Positions 50,108 to 63,132 of a stretch of 64,000 bases of DNA are shown here, piece after piece (the stretch's first letter is position 1; the number at the start of each line of letters is the position of its first letter). A program made the translations under genes and the position numbers. Location of the stretch: NCBI GenBank assembly GCA_036872755.1, contig JAVHNS010000014.1:682001-746000 (forward strand), written 5' to 3'. A model generated the notes under the pieces. It had not been told where the DNA came from and made no database searches. It was given only the letters and a program-made list of their open reading frames with translations. This stretch comes from Orbilia blumenaviensis. Its lineage: Eukaryota; Ascomycota; Orbiliomycetes; Orbiliales; Orbiliaceae.

Positions 50108-53100
50108 TCTTGCTATTTTTGTTGAAACGACCACACCACCAATATACAATAATGTTATAGACTGATCAAAATTCCACCAGAGATATAGGGGTTGAGTGTA
50201 CAAGAGTAAGAAGTATGTATATAGCACTCTGCTGAATTGAAGATCTTAACAAACCCGTATAGAACCACCAGCACATAGACTTTATATAGACATTTTACAA
50301 GCAGGTAACTATATTGATCCTCAACGAGGCTCTCCAACTAAGGAATATTGCCACGGGCAGTGCATCGGAGAAGAGCCCCAAGCTCTCCCAGCCGTATCCC
50401 CACTCACAGCGATTATGAATACGTAGCCTAGCTACCATGTACGTACTATCTAGCAGCCTACCAGTGCCAACCTTTGAAACAATCACTATCAGCGGCTAGC
50501 CATTCCTTGCTTAACTCACCTGGTTCTGGGGCAATATTGTGAATGGTGAGCTAAAATCCCGTAAAATTGGGGCTGAAAACTCGATACAGCATTCGACTAT
50601 CGTTGCAAGCATGTTAGCAAATGATTGAGTGATGTAGGCCCACATATTTCTCATGGTAGTGATGTCGCCCCACAAGGCGATGTCGTGAAATCCCATAGGG
50701 CGTAAATAGAGACATTCTGTGGTACGCTCTATGGCCGGAGTTGTTCGAACGGATATATAGATACACATTTTAAATTTTCATAAAGGATTTCAGAAGAAGC
50801 CGCTAATCCAAACCATAGTACAAAAATTAAACCATAGCAGCATTTACCCAGTTAATTAAGCAATATATGTATATTGTCACATCCATACAGATGCAGATAG
50901 CATTAACCATAAAAAATCGTAGTCTATATTCACACAACCGCAGCTGCGCCCATAAACAGCCCGATGTAGATACCATAATTTCCCACCGAGCTCCTCGATT
51001 CCTCAGCCGTACCAGTACCACCATCACCACAAAATCAATCACTTATAATCACCCAAACAGCTAGTTTCCCGATGGATTTATAGTGGCCTAGGCGTTCCAC
51101 CACCCCTTGTCGGAAACCATCCGTTGGTAAGTTGCATACATGCATTTATTGTACATAATTTATGTCCTAGAAATAGCACTGCTGGGTACTTGTGTGAGTA
51201 TATACTCTGCAGCTCTGCAAACTGAGGCTGGGGTGCATGAGTCCAGGGCAGGCTGCATACATATGCATATTGTCTTCATTGGTACGTACCTAGTTTCAAC
51301 CGCGTGATAATGGGTATAACTCTTTTAATAGGTGCCATTTCTGCGGCCAGCCGTGATCGATTTGGTTTATGCTCAAAATTATGCATCCCATGGGAATGGA
51401 CCGTCGCTGATAATCGGTTGACCGTTTAAACAGGGCCTTGCAAGGCTTGAGGATTTAGGAAGATATGAGTTAATATTGTTCTCGTTGGTTAAGTTAATAC
51501 TACAATTTTATTATTCTAAGCCTTAAAATGATAGTGCGGTGTGGGCTATTCGCCACAAACCGTCGTGTGTGGCCCTGATTCGGCGCCACGGCCGGATTTG
51601 ATCCCGATCCATTAACTGGATGGGAACACATGTCGACACTCTGGCACTCTGGTTCTACAACCCAACTATTCTTCCAAAAGTCCGTGCAAATGCACGCGGG
51701 GTGATAGAAGTACTAGAGTAAAATGCAGTTACGCCCGGGGCTAGCCAAGATCAAAGCTAAGCTCAGGCTGCAGGGTCGATGGCGTCGACTTCCGCCGTAA
51801 TTTAAGACCTTACCGCTATCCAACATCCAACAGATGCGGAGCCGCTGGCTTTCCCATACTTGGTATGAATCTTAATTCTTGAAAACCATAGAGAGAAAAA
51901 GCAAAAGAGAGAAAAAGAAGAAAAAGTAAATTCAAACCCGGGGAAATCCAAGGAAAAGTAGAAATGTTACCCCAATACCAAAATACAATGCAATGCAATG
52001 TCATGTCATGCCAAAGCAATAAAAAAACGGACATTCGTAACACCGCGAAATAGCAATATGAACCACACACCCAAAGAATCGAAATTGTAGAATCGTCAGC
52101 ATTCCTAAGGAAACCTTGACCAGAATCAACAAACATGTCAGCATAAGGTGACGTAAATCCTGCCATAGACCGGGAGGTGAGTGTTCTCTTCGTGAATTTT
52201 ACAAGCCTATATGCATGGGAAAAGAGAATAATCCTGAGTCGGGCTGGTAATCCTTCGTTCTCTAGCCCTTTTAAAAGGGTATATTTGCCGGTCTTGAGGA
52301 TAATTTGGCCGTGTTTGTGAAACCAGGCCGGGCCGAGCGTATCCGCGGTATTGATTCTTAAGGCACTCTACCTAAGGCAGCCTACTCACTATTTTGAAAG
52401 TTTCGTGGGATCTTCTATATATATACCTGTAAAGGTGCCTTGTGGCGGGTATGCGGATGTAGGCTTGGCTGTGAGTAGATGTCGATACTCAAAAATCGGT
52501 CAACGGAAATGCAATATTATTGATTCAACACGGATAACAGGTGAACTTCGGAGTCGATTACTCGGTCATTGGTCATTGGACCGGGTGGCCTACTAGATTG
52601 TGGGACCGGGGCTTGAGAATCCAAAAGAAACCCTGCTACGCTTTTGATTGGGTTTGTCCTTAATTATGCTTTATTGTATTCACGCAGCAGACATCGAGAG
52701 GTTAATAGTACGGGATACATATTCGGACCACTTCATGGGCCCATTGAGTAGGGTTGCAACGAGCTTATAATTGAGATCTCGAGATCACGATGAATTTAGG
52801 TTAAGTCCAAGCCAAGCTATTACATCGCGAGAATAGAATAGCTATTACCTACGGAGTAGATGCCCTGTCGTTTCTTAAGGTGGTATTTTGCTAGGATATC
52901 ATACGTAGTACTCAAAGCAACTCAATGGTTGTATAATACTTACCCTATATGCTTATACCTAATGCAGCTAAGGTGGCCTAATTTCAAGGGCGTATGGAAA
53001 AATGAGAAGAACCAAAAAATGTAGACAAAGCCCACAGCCACGGGTGGGAGTACGAGACTAAGGCGGGAGATTCTATCGCAAAAACATTGATGGAACAAAT

Positions 53101-53287
53101 AAGTAAATAGTTGTCATCAAACCCAATAATGTATATTCCCCGAGACCAAATGAGACACGCTTCTATGATGCTAATGATTCCAATTAATTATACAAAACCT
53201 AATTAGGAGATAATCTACTGCGAGACCTCCAATTTGGACCATTCCCCAAGCCGGTCCTTTCACGTTATACGCCAAAGGAGAAGCTTC
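50108..53287. other. Intergenic, 3.2 kb, no supportable gene
   Basis: ORFs at 50511-50768, 50827-51042, 51816-52166 and 52351-52596 have no motif and atypical composition. 51880-51930 on the plus strand is a purine-rich run. I see no repeat family or RNA gene. Confidence 0.4.
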
Positions 53288-54215
53288 TTAGCTGCTTCCT
53301 CTGGTGTTCAGGATCAAGGCGACAATGAGACTATCGTTCGTACGTAGTCAGTTATACTCCAAGACGATTTGGGTTCTCAGTAGCGAACTCACCCGTAGAG
53401 ACCCAAGACTTCGGCGAAAATCAAGATGAGGACCTAGAAATAATGTTAATAACTATCGGAAAACTCCCCATAACCAATTACATGGCTCGCAAAGCTATCA
53501 AAACATACCATCCCAACGTATACCCTGCTCTGCGACAAGTATGCTCTTACACCCTAAATCCAAGATCCAGTCAGCTCCTACCCTCGGAAACAACCGAACA
53601 TCCCCGTCCGAATAAACATACAGCATCTCCAACCTTCCCAATCGCATACCCCGCACCCAGACCCGAAAGCCCCACGCTCAATCCCGCCGCCAGGTGTAGA
53701 AACCCTTGAAACAAGCTATAACTCAAGCTAGGGTCGAGATCGCTGGCGATTAACACCGAAACGACCAGCGAATAAACCCCCAGGATACCAGACATGACGA
53801 CGGGAATTAGGGATTTCATGATGAGTTCTGGTCGAAAGATACCGATACCGGAAATACCGATTCCGGACTTAGCGGTACCGTAGGCTGCGCCCGCGCCTGT
53901 TGTGGAGAAAGTAGTCAGAACGTTGAACTTTCCGTGAAGGCCGGATAGTAAGGGGGCGGATTCATGATCATACATCCGAATATCATCTGTAGTCGTAGAA
54001 CGACTTCCATCAGCTGTCCATTCCCCATAGCACCATATCGAAACCAGTGTCGAGTGAATAACCTACAGCAAAGGCAACTCCGGCCTGGCCCACCATATCA
54101 AGTCAGCCTGTCATTCCCACACAAAACCATAAACACACTTGGGGGCTGGTCGTATAGTCCGTACCATGCCAAAGAACGGCGCAAAAGCCGGTGTAAGCTG
54201 ATTGTGATCCGACAT
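53288..54215 (-). CDS. VMA11: V-type H+-ATPase proteolipid subunit c' (7 exons, two microexons)
   Basis: Exons 54165-54215, 54066-54083, 53974-53986, 53622-53896, 53509-53553, 53393-53433 and 53288-53330 encode 161 aa, the usual length. Exon 2 is 18 nt (AGVAFA) and exon 3 is 13 nt (MIFG plus one base); together they restore FFGMAGVAFAMIFG and then C-AGAAYG, as in the family. Four hydrophobic helices follow. The last, [14 protein letters not shown], carries the essential proton-carrying Glu. [29 protein letters not shown] and the short C-terminal extension after LIVALILNT point to c' (Vma11) rather than c or c''. The subunit is part of the V0 rotor in the vacuolar membrane. It is divergent from the PKA-type kinase gene, start codons ~1 kb apart. 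Confidence 0.9.
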
Positions 54216-55240
54216 GGCTTATGCTGTTGTTACTTGAGTGTCGGTAAACGGTGGTAGTATCCTGGAATATACAAAGGTACGCCGAGGACTGGGGGGACGC
54301 GAAGGTGAGGTTGGTTACGACGATGATGTCGTTTCATCTTGGAATTGAACTGCACACGTTTTTGGCCGCGGAGACCGCGCCAAGACCACAACACATTTCA
54401 CCACTAAGGATCTTGCTCCAGAGCGGCTTCAAAGCCTAGTAGGCCAACTCGACATTGCATTGGACCACATATTCATACTTCTGAACTTACTGACATACCC
54501 ACTAACCTAACTTACCCACAACGCCGTGCTCTAGAGCTCTACCACATAAACACACTTGACTACTTATTTCGGGAGAAAAATAATCTACTCATAAGTGGCT
54601 CCTCAGCTCCATGCCAGGTAAATGTAAATCCGAGGCTTGGATTTGATGGCTCCCTTGCATGTTGATTGCATGTCTAATCTGACCAGTTACCGGCTAAACC
54701 AGATCCAGATACGAGACACCAAGACCTCTCCGGTCCACTCATTCCCCTTTCATATTCTGATGCAATGCCGCTGTCTCTCCCTCCCTCATCGCCAGCTACC
54801 TTTCCTCCCATCGAATATACACTTTCTGCGGTGTTACTTTAACCTCTCCCAACAATGATTTAAACTTGCCGGCCGGGCGAAAATAAGTATTCTTCCAAAC
54901 CTGTTCCAGGAACAGACTTTCCAACCAACCACGTTCCATTCAAATCAGAGTTTCGGCTGAATTACCGCCAGCCAGGCTTTTTTGACTCGACACTCGTAAA
55001 CCTCTATTCCGTCTCTAGTATTTGGATGTCTCAGTCATCACGGTGTCTCTAAGCTTAAAACGAACCCATTGCGACGGCGACGGGCCATATGGCCGTACCT
55101 CTACGACCGCCTGCAAAATCCACAAGCCGTCTGCCTTAGATTCCGACAGCTGTGCATGCTCCGTCGCCGCAGCACCTGGAGGAATAGATATTAACTCAAC
55201 TGGCCCCTTCGCCCGTCCTCCTCTCCCTCCTTTCTTTGAA
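54216..55240. promoter_or_regulatory. Bidirectional intergenic region, VMA11 / PKA-type kinase
   Basis: About 1 kb separates two divergent start codons. The kinase-proximal half is pyrimidine-rich, with several short upstream ORFs that could act on translation. The frame of the kinase is open back to ~55022 but has no in-frame ATG there, so this part is leader. Confidence 0.5.
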
Positions 55241-57282
55241 ATGACTTCCGCGGCTTCAAGTCCCCTCCCTCTCTCCGGATTCCTCCCTGTCGCCTCAACC
55301 CACGTCCTTCAGTCGCAGCGCCCGCAATCGAATAAGCTCAACCCCTCTTCGATTCCGGACTCTACTGGCGCCGGGTACTCCGACGTCCCGAAATCCGCTG
55401 CGGCATCGCCCAACAACACTCCCTTCCAGGGATCTGGTTTCCTTTCTAACGGTGGTAGCAATCAAAACAGCAACATCCAATCTCCAACTCCTGGTTTCTT
55501 CATGTCCAACCCGCTGGTTTTATCGCCGCAGGTCAGCGCCAACTGCAGCGCAGCCCTGCGCGATTTCCACCTGTCAGACCCGCATTCTGGCCATAACTCG
55601 CCTGCCGCGAGCTCTGATACGTATTTCGATGAGGATGACATGGAGATTGATATGACAATAGAAGATCCGTTTAGCCGAAACAAGTATGCTGTTCTTTTTT
55701 GTTCGAATCTTTACACAATCCCAGCGCCCACCTTAGAGAAAACCTCGTGCCTACATTTTATATTTCCACGTGTATGATTTTTCCCCTCGTGGTGGGCGGA
55801 ATAGCTGCTTATCAAGCGTTTACATCATTGGTGCGATCATGCGACACCAAATTAACTACAAGCTAACCGCAAAACCCTCCGCAATTTACAGGATGAACCT
55901 ATCGCCGCCATCCCACGCCACACCGACGAATATAAACGAGGCGCCACAAAAGATTAAAACGATAGTCAACGCTAGAAATACGGCGGAGACAAGAAATGCG
56001 TGCCCAGCGCTGCATGCGCATCAATTTGAACTGCTGCGGACGTTGGGAACGGGTACATTTGCTAGGGTCTGGTTGGTGAGACCGAGAAAGGAGTATAGGA
56101 CTTCGGGGGCAGAGTTCTATGCGCTGAAAGTGCTAAAAAAGAAAGATGGTGGGTTTATAGTCTCAAGTCCAAGGTTTTGTGATAAAAAACTAACAGCTGG
56201 AACAGTGGTCAAGCTGAAGCAAGTTGAGCACGTGCTTAACGAGCGTATGCTGTTGAGCGTCTCGAGGCCGCAGCCGTTTATCGTTGACCTCTACGCCTCC
56301 TGGTCAGATCGAGAAAATTTATATATGCTGGTATAGTCACTCTCCGGCATTTTATTAGACCTTCGGGGGTGCTAATTCGTAACTATCACATTTCTTAGCT
56401 TGAGTACTCCCCTGGCGGCGAGGTCTTCACCTACCTGCGAAAAATGCGCCGGTTTAACCAGATTCAAACACAATTTTATATTGCATCGGTGACACTTATC
56501 CTGGAATTCTTGCACGACCGTGGGATTGTCTACCGTGATTTGAAGCCGGAAAATATTCTATTAGATGCACGGGGACATGTCAAGTTAGTAGCACAATTCC
56601 TAAACATGCGGAATATGGGTTGCTAATAATAAACACAGACTCGTCGATTTTGGTTTCGCAAAGAGAATCGGTTCTCAGGAGACTTATACACTATGGTATG
56701 AACTTTGTGCATTTGTTATCAGAAGTTTATTGTTTTCTAATAATGGCCGTTTAGCGGAACGCCCGAATACCTGTCCCCGGAAGTAATCCAATCACGTGGA
56801 CATACAACTGCTGTCGATTGGTGGGCGCTCGGTATCCTTACATACGAATTCCTCTGCGGTTTCCCGCCGTTCTACGATAACTCCCCGTTCGCTATTTACG
56901 AAAAGATCGTACAGGGGCGGATATCATTCCCAGCGTCACTAGACGAAACCACACGAGATTTTGTCAGCAGACTTTGCGAGGCGGATCTGTCTAGTCGGCT
57001 AGGGAATCTAGTCAATGGCGCTAGAGACGTCAAGAACCACCCATTCTTCTTTGGAATCGATTGGAAGGCCCTGGGGGAGCAGAGAATGGACGGGCCGTTA
57101 GTACCTGGTAGGTTTCTTTTCTGGTGATATAGTTAGGAGTTTTTTTACTAATGAATTTATTAGAACTGTCATTCCCAGGTGATACTAGGTATTTCGACGA
57201 ATACCCACAACCGTCTCCAGATTTTGAGCCGTACAAACCAGAGGCGCACCCACAAGAAGAAAGCTTCTTCAGAGATTTCTAA
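55241..57282 (+). CDS. cAMP-dependent protein kinase catalytic subunit-type AGC kinase (7 exons)
   Basis: Exons 55241-55683, 55892-56148, 56206-56330, 56399-56583, 56639-56695, 56755-57107 and 57164-57282 encode 512 aa with frame kept throughout. A ~190 residue Ser/Pro/Asn-rich N-terminus precedes the kinase. Key elements: Gly loop LGTGTFARVW (199-208), Lys227 in ALKVL, YRDLKPEN (320-327), DFG (340-342), Thr354 in the activation loop (TYTLCGTPEYLSPE), and a C-terminal FRDF ending exactly at the stop, like the FxxF end of PKA catalytic subunits. It phosphorylates Ser/Thr downstream of cAMP. The long N-terminus and sequence suggest the second, PKA-C2-like fungal paralogue. Intron 2 is 57 nt and stop-free. 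For the last exon I chose acceptor TTATTAG, giving LVPELSFPGDTRYF; a later CCCAG is possible. Confidence 0.92.
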
Positions 57283-58900
57283 GCACCAGGCCAGAACGTA
57301 ATTTCGAAAGGGTGTATGTACAGATTTAGGGCCATTGCGGACGAATTTACGGTAATGAGGCGTATGGACGGACGACGAAACGAACTACCTAATTTTTTTT
57401 ATATATAATCCTCTCCCCCCCTCATTGTTCCTCTACTTTTGAATGCAAATTGTGGGCTGGCTGGCTAGCGATGCAAATGATTTTTTGGTTTTTGGAGGGG
57501 GGGGCAGTATGCTATTTGCGCGGTCTTGCTTGTTCTTCTCTGTTTTCTTGCTCCATCACTACTCCCCTTCGTTTTTTTTTCTTTGCTTTATTCTCTCCCT
57601 TTAGTTCCTACATTTCCAGAGATATCCCGTTCCTTTTATACTGCGCAGTCGAGGAGTTCTAATATTTCCCCCTTTTCTTCTTATATTTGTATTTTATGTC
57701 TTGTTCTCGGCGCCATTTTGGAAGTTGGGGCGGTGGGGGCGGGGATTCTGTTTGCAAATTGGAGGGGGCGATTGCAGAAGCAATTTGCATGTTCTTTTCA
57801 TAATGCTTTGGTCCGCGGTCGGTTGAGGTTAGTATATATATAGACAATACGATATTTTCTAATACTTTGAGATTTTCTCTTCTTTCCTTTCCTTCCCTTC
57901 GCTTTCTGGATTTGATGCTCGGTTGATTCTGAGAATGGTAAATTTTCTAGAGGCTGGTATTTTGTAGTTTGAGATTGGTGCAGCGTGGTTGGGCCTTCAC
58001 CAACGAATTTACTTGGGTGCTAATTGGATTCAGATGTCACACTTTGTCGCGACTGAGAGGCCAATCTTCAAAGATAGAGCTCTAACTAGAACTAATAATA
58101 TCACAGAGGTACTACTTTGCCAGTCAAGGTTTGTGCACCCGCGTATCTATAGAATCCACGCTGTCTGTATGTGTGTGCATTGGAATAATAAAACCCGAAG
58201 TGCAGATGTAAATGCAAAAAAGGAAATTCAAATGACGCAGCTTTCTCACCGATGAAATCGCAATCTGTGGCAAACTTTCACGCAGGTGGGTCCTCGGATG
58301 AACCCCACGTTTGGCTGGCTGGCTGGCTGGCTCCCTCTCCTTTTTCCCTGCATGTGATTTAGACTGGGGGCTTGGGAAATGCGGGGAAGAACGACCTTCC
58401 CGTCGCACAATTGAAATACTTGTACACTTTGGGGTTGGTATATGAGAATCCGCCTTGGAAAAAAAACAAACAGACTCGCGAAAAGGGAATTGTTTTTTTT
58501 TGGTAGAGGGTATGTTTGCGAAGGGGTCTTCCTGATCTAGAAGGACGGATCGGTTAGTGGGATGAATGGTTGGGGGAATTTCAAGGAATGGCGATAAATA
58601 AACTTGGATCGGATCTGATTCTTGGGCTGGAGGATTATATGCCTCCCAGTTGCATTAATTATCGTAACGACACGGTATCGATATATCGATATTGATGTTT
58701 CAAGGGAGATTCTATCTTCGTCAATAATCAGCTCTGATTTAAATTTCCAAACTTCGACTTCACGATTACTTCTCCAGCGTAACAGGTCCTGCAAAGATCT
58801 GAGGAAGCTAAACTTATACGTGCCGACTCGAGTTCGATCAATTCGGCTACCCCACGATTTCACCCCGATATATTAAAATACTACGACATAATATCGATCG
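57283..58900. other. Intergenic, 1.6 kb
   Basis: Contains the kinase 3' flank with pyrimidine-rich stretches (57420-57700), a GGCT tandem repeat at 58313-58332 and the leader of the acyl-CoA synthetase gene. ORFs here overlap on both strands and lack motifs. Confidence 0.45.
58313..58332. repeat. (GGCT)5 tetranucleotide repeat
   Basis: Five perfect GGCT units. Confidence 0.85.
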
Positions 58901-61528
58901 ATGCTGGCGAGTAGAATACCACAAAGGCTACGGCCTTTTCGGCGGCATCTACGAACGATTCCTCGGCCACCAGCACTCTCGCAGTCCCGAACTCTCCTGA
59001 CACAGTCCAAAGTCTCCGGACCGCTTGAAGTATGTGCATGTGCTTTAACTTTTCGTTGTCATGGTTCTAGCCCTTCTTTCAACCCCAGATCTTTTGAACG
59101 GCATTGGATTTCCTGATTGGAAAATACAACGAAGTCAACGCGGACTAATATATGTGATTTAACTTTTATTTATGTATTAGCCACCGCTTTTGCTGGATAC
59201 ATGCCATGGATATCTAAGTAAGATCGTTTCAAAACATGGCGATAGAACAGCGTATGTTTTAATAAACACACATCCCCAATAAGGATTCAATATACTAAAC
59301 AACAATCACTCAGTGTCATCTCTTCCCACCAATCCATCCGACTAACCTACCACGACCTTGACGTCTCCTCTACCCGTCTCGCACACGGTCTCGCCTCTCT
59401 CGGCGTCAAAAAGGGTTCCCGCGTCACCGCTTCACTTGGAAACACCGCTGAATTCGCAATCCTACACTACGCAGTTTTCAAGCTGGGCGCTATTTTGGTA
59501 CCGCTGAATCCGGCGTTCACGGGCTCGCAGGTAAAATCTGCACTAAATCACTTAGAAAGCGAGCATTTAGTTATTTCGGCGGAGACGAATTTACCGTTTA
59601 AACCACCGAGGAGTAATGTTGAGTTGCTTAGAGAGGTTGTGCCGGGGTTTGAGGGAAGGGGTTACAATGGGGGCGGTGGCGTGGAGAGTGAAGCTATTCC
59701 GGTGGGTATCCTTAGGTTTAAATCAATATAGCTGGATAATTTTGGACAGAAAGCTTAACTATGATAATTGATCTAGTCACTCCGAAATGTCATAATGATT
59801 AACAACTCAGCCGATCGTATCACAGATGATACGTTCTCATACTTCTCATCCTACAAGGACGTATTCCAGTCAACCTCCCCAACAGCCCCAGCATTAAATG
59901 TCGACGTAAAACCCGACGATATTTGTAATATCCAGTTCACAAGCGGGACAACAGCAATGCCAAAAGCGGCGTCGCTTACACATATTAATATTTTGAATAA
60001 TGGCAAATTTATTGGAGACAGGATGGGCTTGACGGAGGATGATGTGGTGGTTTGTCCGCCACCGTTGTTTCACTGGTAAATACTGTTTTTAGCCCTTTCG
60101 TAGTGATGCAGGTTTCAAGTCTTGATATTGCTACTAATTCTGAATTTTCTCTTTCCTTTTTTATAGTTTCGGCTGTGTTCTTGGATATTCGGCTTGCATG
60201 ACACACGGCTCCGCAATAGTATTCCCATCAGAAGCATTTAACCCCACAAAAGCGCTGGAATCAGTCCAAGCTGAACGTGCAACAGCGTTGTATGGCGTTC
60301 CAACGATGTATATCGCTTGCTTAGAGCTCCTAAAGCATGGTAAAATTGAAAGAAAGGGGTTCGAGAGACTCAGGACCGGAATTGCAGCCGGAACGACTAT
60401 CCCAATCGAGCTTATGAAGAAATTGCATCGAGAATTGAATCTTACCGATTTGAGTATGTGATTCTATTGGCCGGGATGGGTTATAATTAATATGTGGATC
60501 TATGGGTTGTTTTGCTAACCGGTAGTAGCTATATGTTACGGTATGACCGAAACATCACCGGTGTCTGTGATGACGTTCCCGGATGATCGTATGTAATGTT
60601 CCTTCGAATAGGGGTTTTGGTTTGTACTGATCTAATATAACGGGGCGTAGCAATCGACAAGCGAACAAGCACAGTAGGCAGGGTCATGCCGCATACACAG
60701 GCAAAGATTGTGGATATACACGACCGAACCAAAATACTCCCTATTGGCGAGAAAGGCGAGCTAGCTACAGCTGGGTACCTAGTACGCTTCATTCAACCCC
60801 GATAACAGTTCTGTGGTATGGAATTGAGGAGGAGTGGATAGCTAATAGATTTGATCCTGGGTATAGCTACAAAAGTACTACTGGAACGATCCAGAAAGAA
60901 CAGCAGAGGTCATGATTCACGATGAAGACGGCGTCAGGTGGATGTTCACAGGTGATGAAGCGGAGATGGATCAGGAAGGATATATAAAGATTACAGGCAG
61001 GATTAAAGATCTGATTATCCGCGGTGGGGAGAATATTCGTAAGTAGTAAAGTTGATTAATCAACTAACCAATAGTGTAAGAGGGTCTCATGGGATTTCGC
61101 TAACCCCGGCTGCTGCATACATACAGACCCGCTAGATATTGAAAACGCCCTGTTTGAACACCCTGCTGTTGCAGAAGTCTCGGTTGTAGGCGTGCCAGAT
61201 GAGAGGTACGGGGAGTGCGTGGCAGCGTTTATCGGGCCGAGCGAAGGGAAAGATATCAGCAAGGATGAAGTGCGGGAGTGGGTTAGAAATAAGTTAGCGA
61301 GGCATTTGGTGCCTAAATATGTTTTCTGGATTGCAGATCTGGAGGGAGGGGTGCTGCCGAAGGTAAGTCATACTTATATGTTGGCGATTTAGTCCTAGGC
61401 TAGGTACATCCAATACTTTTACCTACATGTATAACTAACAAATGTGGCAGACCGCGAGTGGAAAGATACAGAAATTCAAGCTAGTGGAAGAGGGGAAGCG
61501 GATGCTGAAGGAGGGGCGAGTAGATTAA
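58901..61528 (+). CDS. Acyl-CoA synthetase (AMP-binding family), probable mitochondrial (10 exons)
   Basis: Exons 58901-59029, 59181-59251, 59314-59701, 59777-60075, 60167-60453, 60529-60588, 60651-60781, 60867-61038, 61127-61362 and 61451-61528 encode 616 aa; all nine joins keep frame. The first ~35 residues are Arg/Ser/Pro-rich without acidic residues ([20 protein letters not shown]), a mitochondrial presequence. ANL-family motifs follow: [10 protein letters not shown] (250-259), YGMTET (395-400), [31 protein letters not shown] with the hinge/P-loop, and TASGKIQK with catalytic Lys596. The enzyme activates a carboxylic acid with ATP to an acyl-AMP, then an acyl-CoA. The closest type I can suggest is ACSF2-like medium-chain acyl-CoA synthetase; the substrate is inferred. 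No PTS1 is present. In the third motif Ala256 replaces the usual Gly. Confidence 0.92.
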
Positions 61529-62053
61529 CTCATGGGTTACATTCAGATACCCTATATATATACCTAGGTACCTACCAGGTAGATTTGAACCCTGCAAGAT
61601 AGATGCCTGCAGGGTCAATATTCATGAATGGGCAAGAAAAGATCCTGTTCATTTCAGGGACCAATGAGAAGGCTCAGCAAGAGGAGGAAAATACTGTGGA
61701 TCCATGCATATGTATGCATATATTTGTCTACTAACTAGTGCTATAGTTCCTTATTTACCGTTTCGATGTTAGTATATATACCCGACATGCGCGTCGACAT
61801 ATAGGAGTGCTAAGAACGTTTTAATTTAAAAATACAATTTAAAACTTACAATCGGAGTATTTTAATATTTTACATCATCAATATTTCAATACGGCCACAT
61901 TTACACTAGCACCGGTCTACATATTGCATCTTCCAGTTGGTTTCTTCGTATAGTGCCATTATATAAGTAATTACCGAGCTAATACAGCGTATACCGTGTC
62001 ATGCACACCGAAATGTCCTGTTTAGATGCGACTTCAGGTGGGGTTGACATACC

Positions 62054-62074
62054 AAAAAAAAAAAAAAAAAAAAA
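62054..62074. repeat. A21 homopolymer tract
   Basis: A tract in AT-rich intergenic DNA. Confidence 0.9.
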
Positions 62075-63110
62075 CAAAGGCGCTCGGCTGGGGCTTATGG
62101 AGACTTCAGGCACTTTTTGAACTCGGTAATTATAATTCGCAACTAGCCTGAATTGATATCGGTTGACGTTGTGTTATTCCGCACGACGCTCGCATACGTA
62201 GACGCTAGCCAGGCAATACCCAGCTTTTTATATAATAAATGGCGATAGTAACTTACTGTGGAGGTAGCTTTAGCTTGGGCGGGGCACTGCGACATATAAC
62301 AAACTGTTGGACTTACTTACGTGCGACTCGGGCCGCATAGGAGATATAGAACCTATACTTGGATTCAAACGGTCTCACAATGGAATGTCCCCTTCTATCG
62401 ACTTCTAATCCCACCGTTCGAATCGATTCTATACTGTTCTCCCGGGCTCCCCTCAGATCTCAGCTATCCTCCAGAATATGGCGTCAAACTAAGCTCTAAG
62501 CAGCGAACATGTGCAGGCTGCCGACAACCTTGCTTCCTATCTGCCATTGATTGCATACTCATGGCCTCGTTTTTTGATAGCCTCCAAACATAACGGCATC
62601 GACACCGACAGGTTAGAGTACAACGCAGTGTTTTTCTGGGTGCGACAGTACAGTGCTGTGACGAACTGGCGAGTTGAAGGCATCAATCAGCAACCGACAA
62701 GCTTCACTTCGTTCCTTCCCACGACTGTTAACCATCAACGGGTCTACATCTCCCGGTTCCCTCCAACCCAGCCGATTGCAATTGGACATTCACCACGCGT
62801 CCTAATCAGCCCAACTTCAACTTCACAATTTATCCGTCCCGGCTTTGCTTGTTCAAAAAGTATCCCCCAGCGGCACTCTTCCAACTTCTTGACCAGGTTC
62901 AGATCTTTCAATTCAAACTCCAATCCAGCGCTGCTCGAAGCTCTAGAGCTCCATCTTGGGAGGTGTTTGTCCTGGTTGGTCCCGTTTTGATTTTACAACA
63001 ATATCAACGCATTCAGTGTCGACGCATCAACGCATCAACACTTCTGTCTCAGTTCACAGTCCATCGCAACCTCCAGCACCACCACTATTGCAAACGGGCT
63101 ACTTTTCTTC

Positions 63111-63132
63111 CACACACACACACACACACACA
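63111..63132. repeat. (CA)11 microsatellite
   Basis: Perfect dinucleotide repeat in the presumed leader of the right-edge gene. Confidence 0.9.

Noticed and set aside
51816..52166. Minus-strand ORF starting MAGFTSPYADMFV
   Set aside because: Its hydrophobic stretches come from a purine-rich run on the other strand; no family match and no partner exon.
62511..62990. Plus-strand ORF of ~159 codons
   Set aside because: Lies in pyrimidine-rich leader sequence and gives Ser/Pro/Phe-rich reading without motifs.
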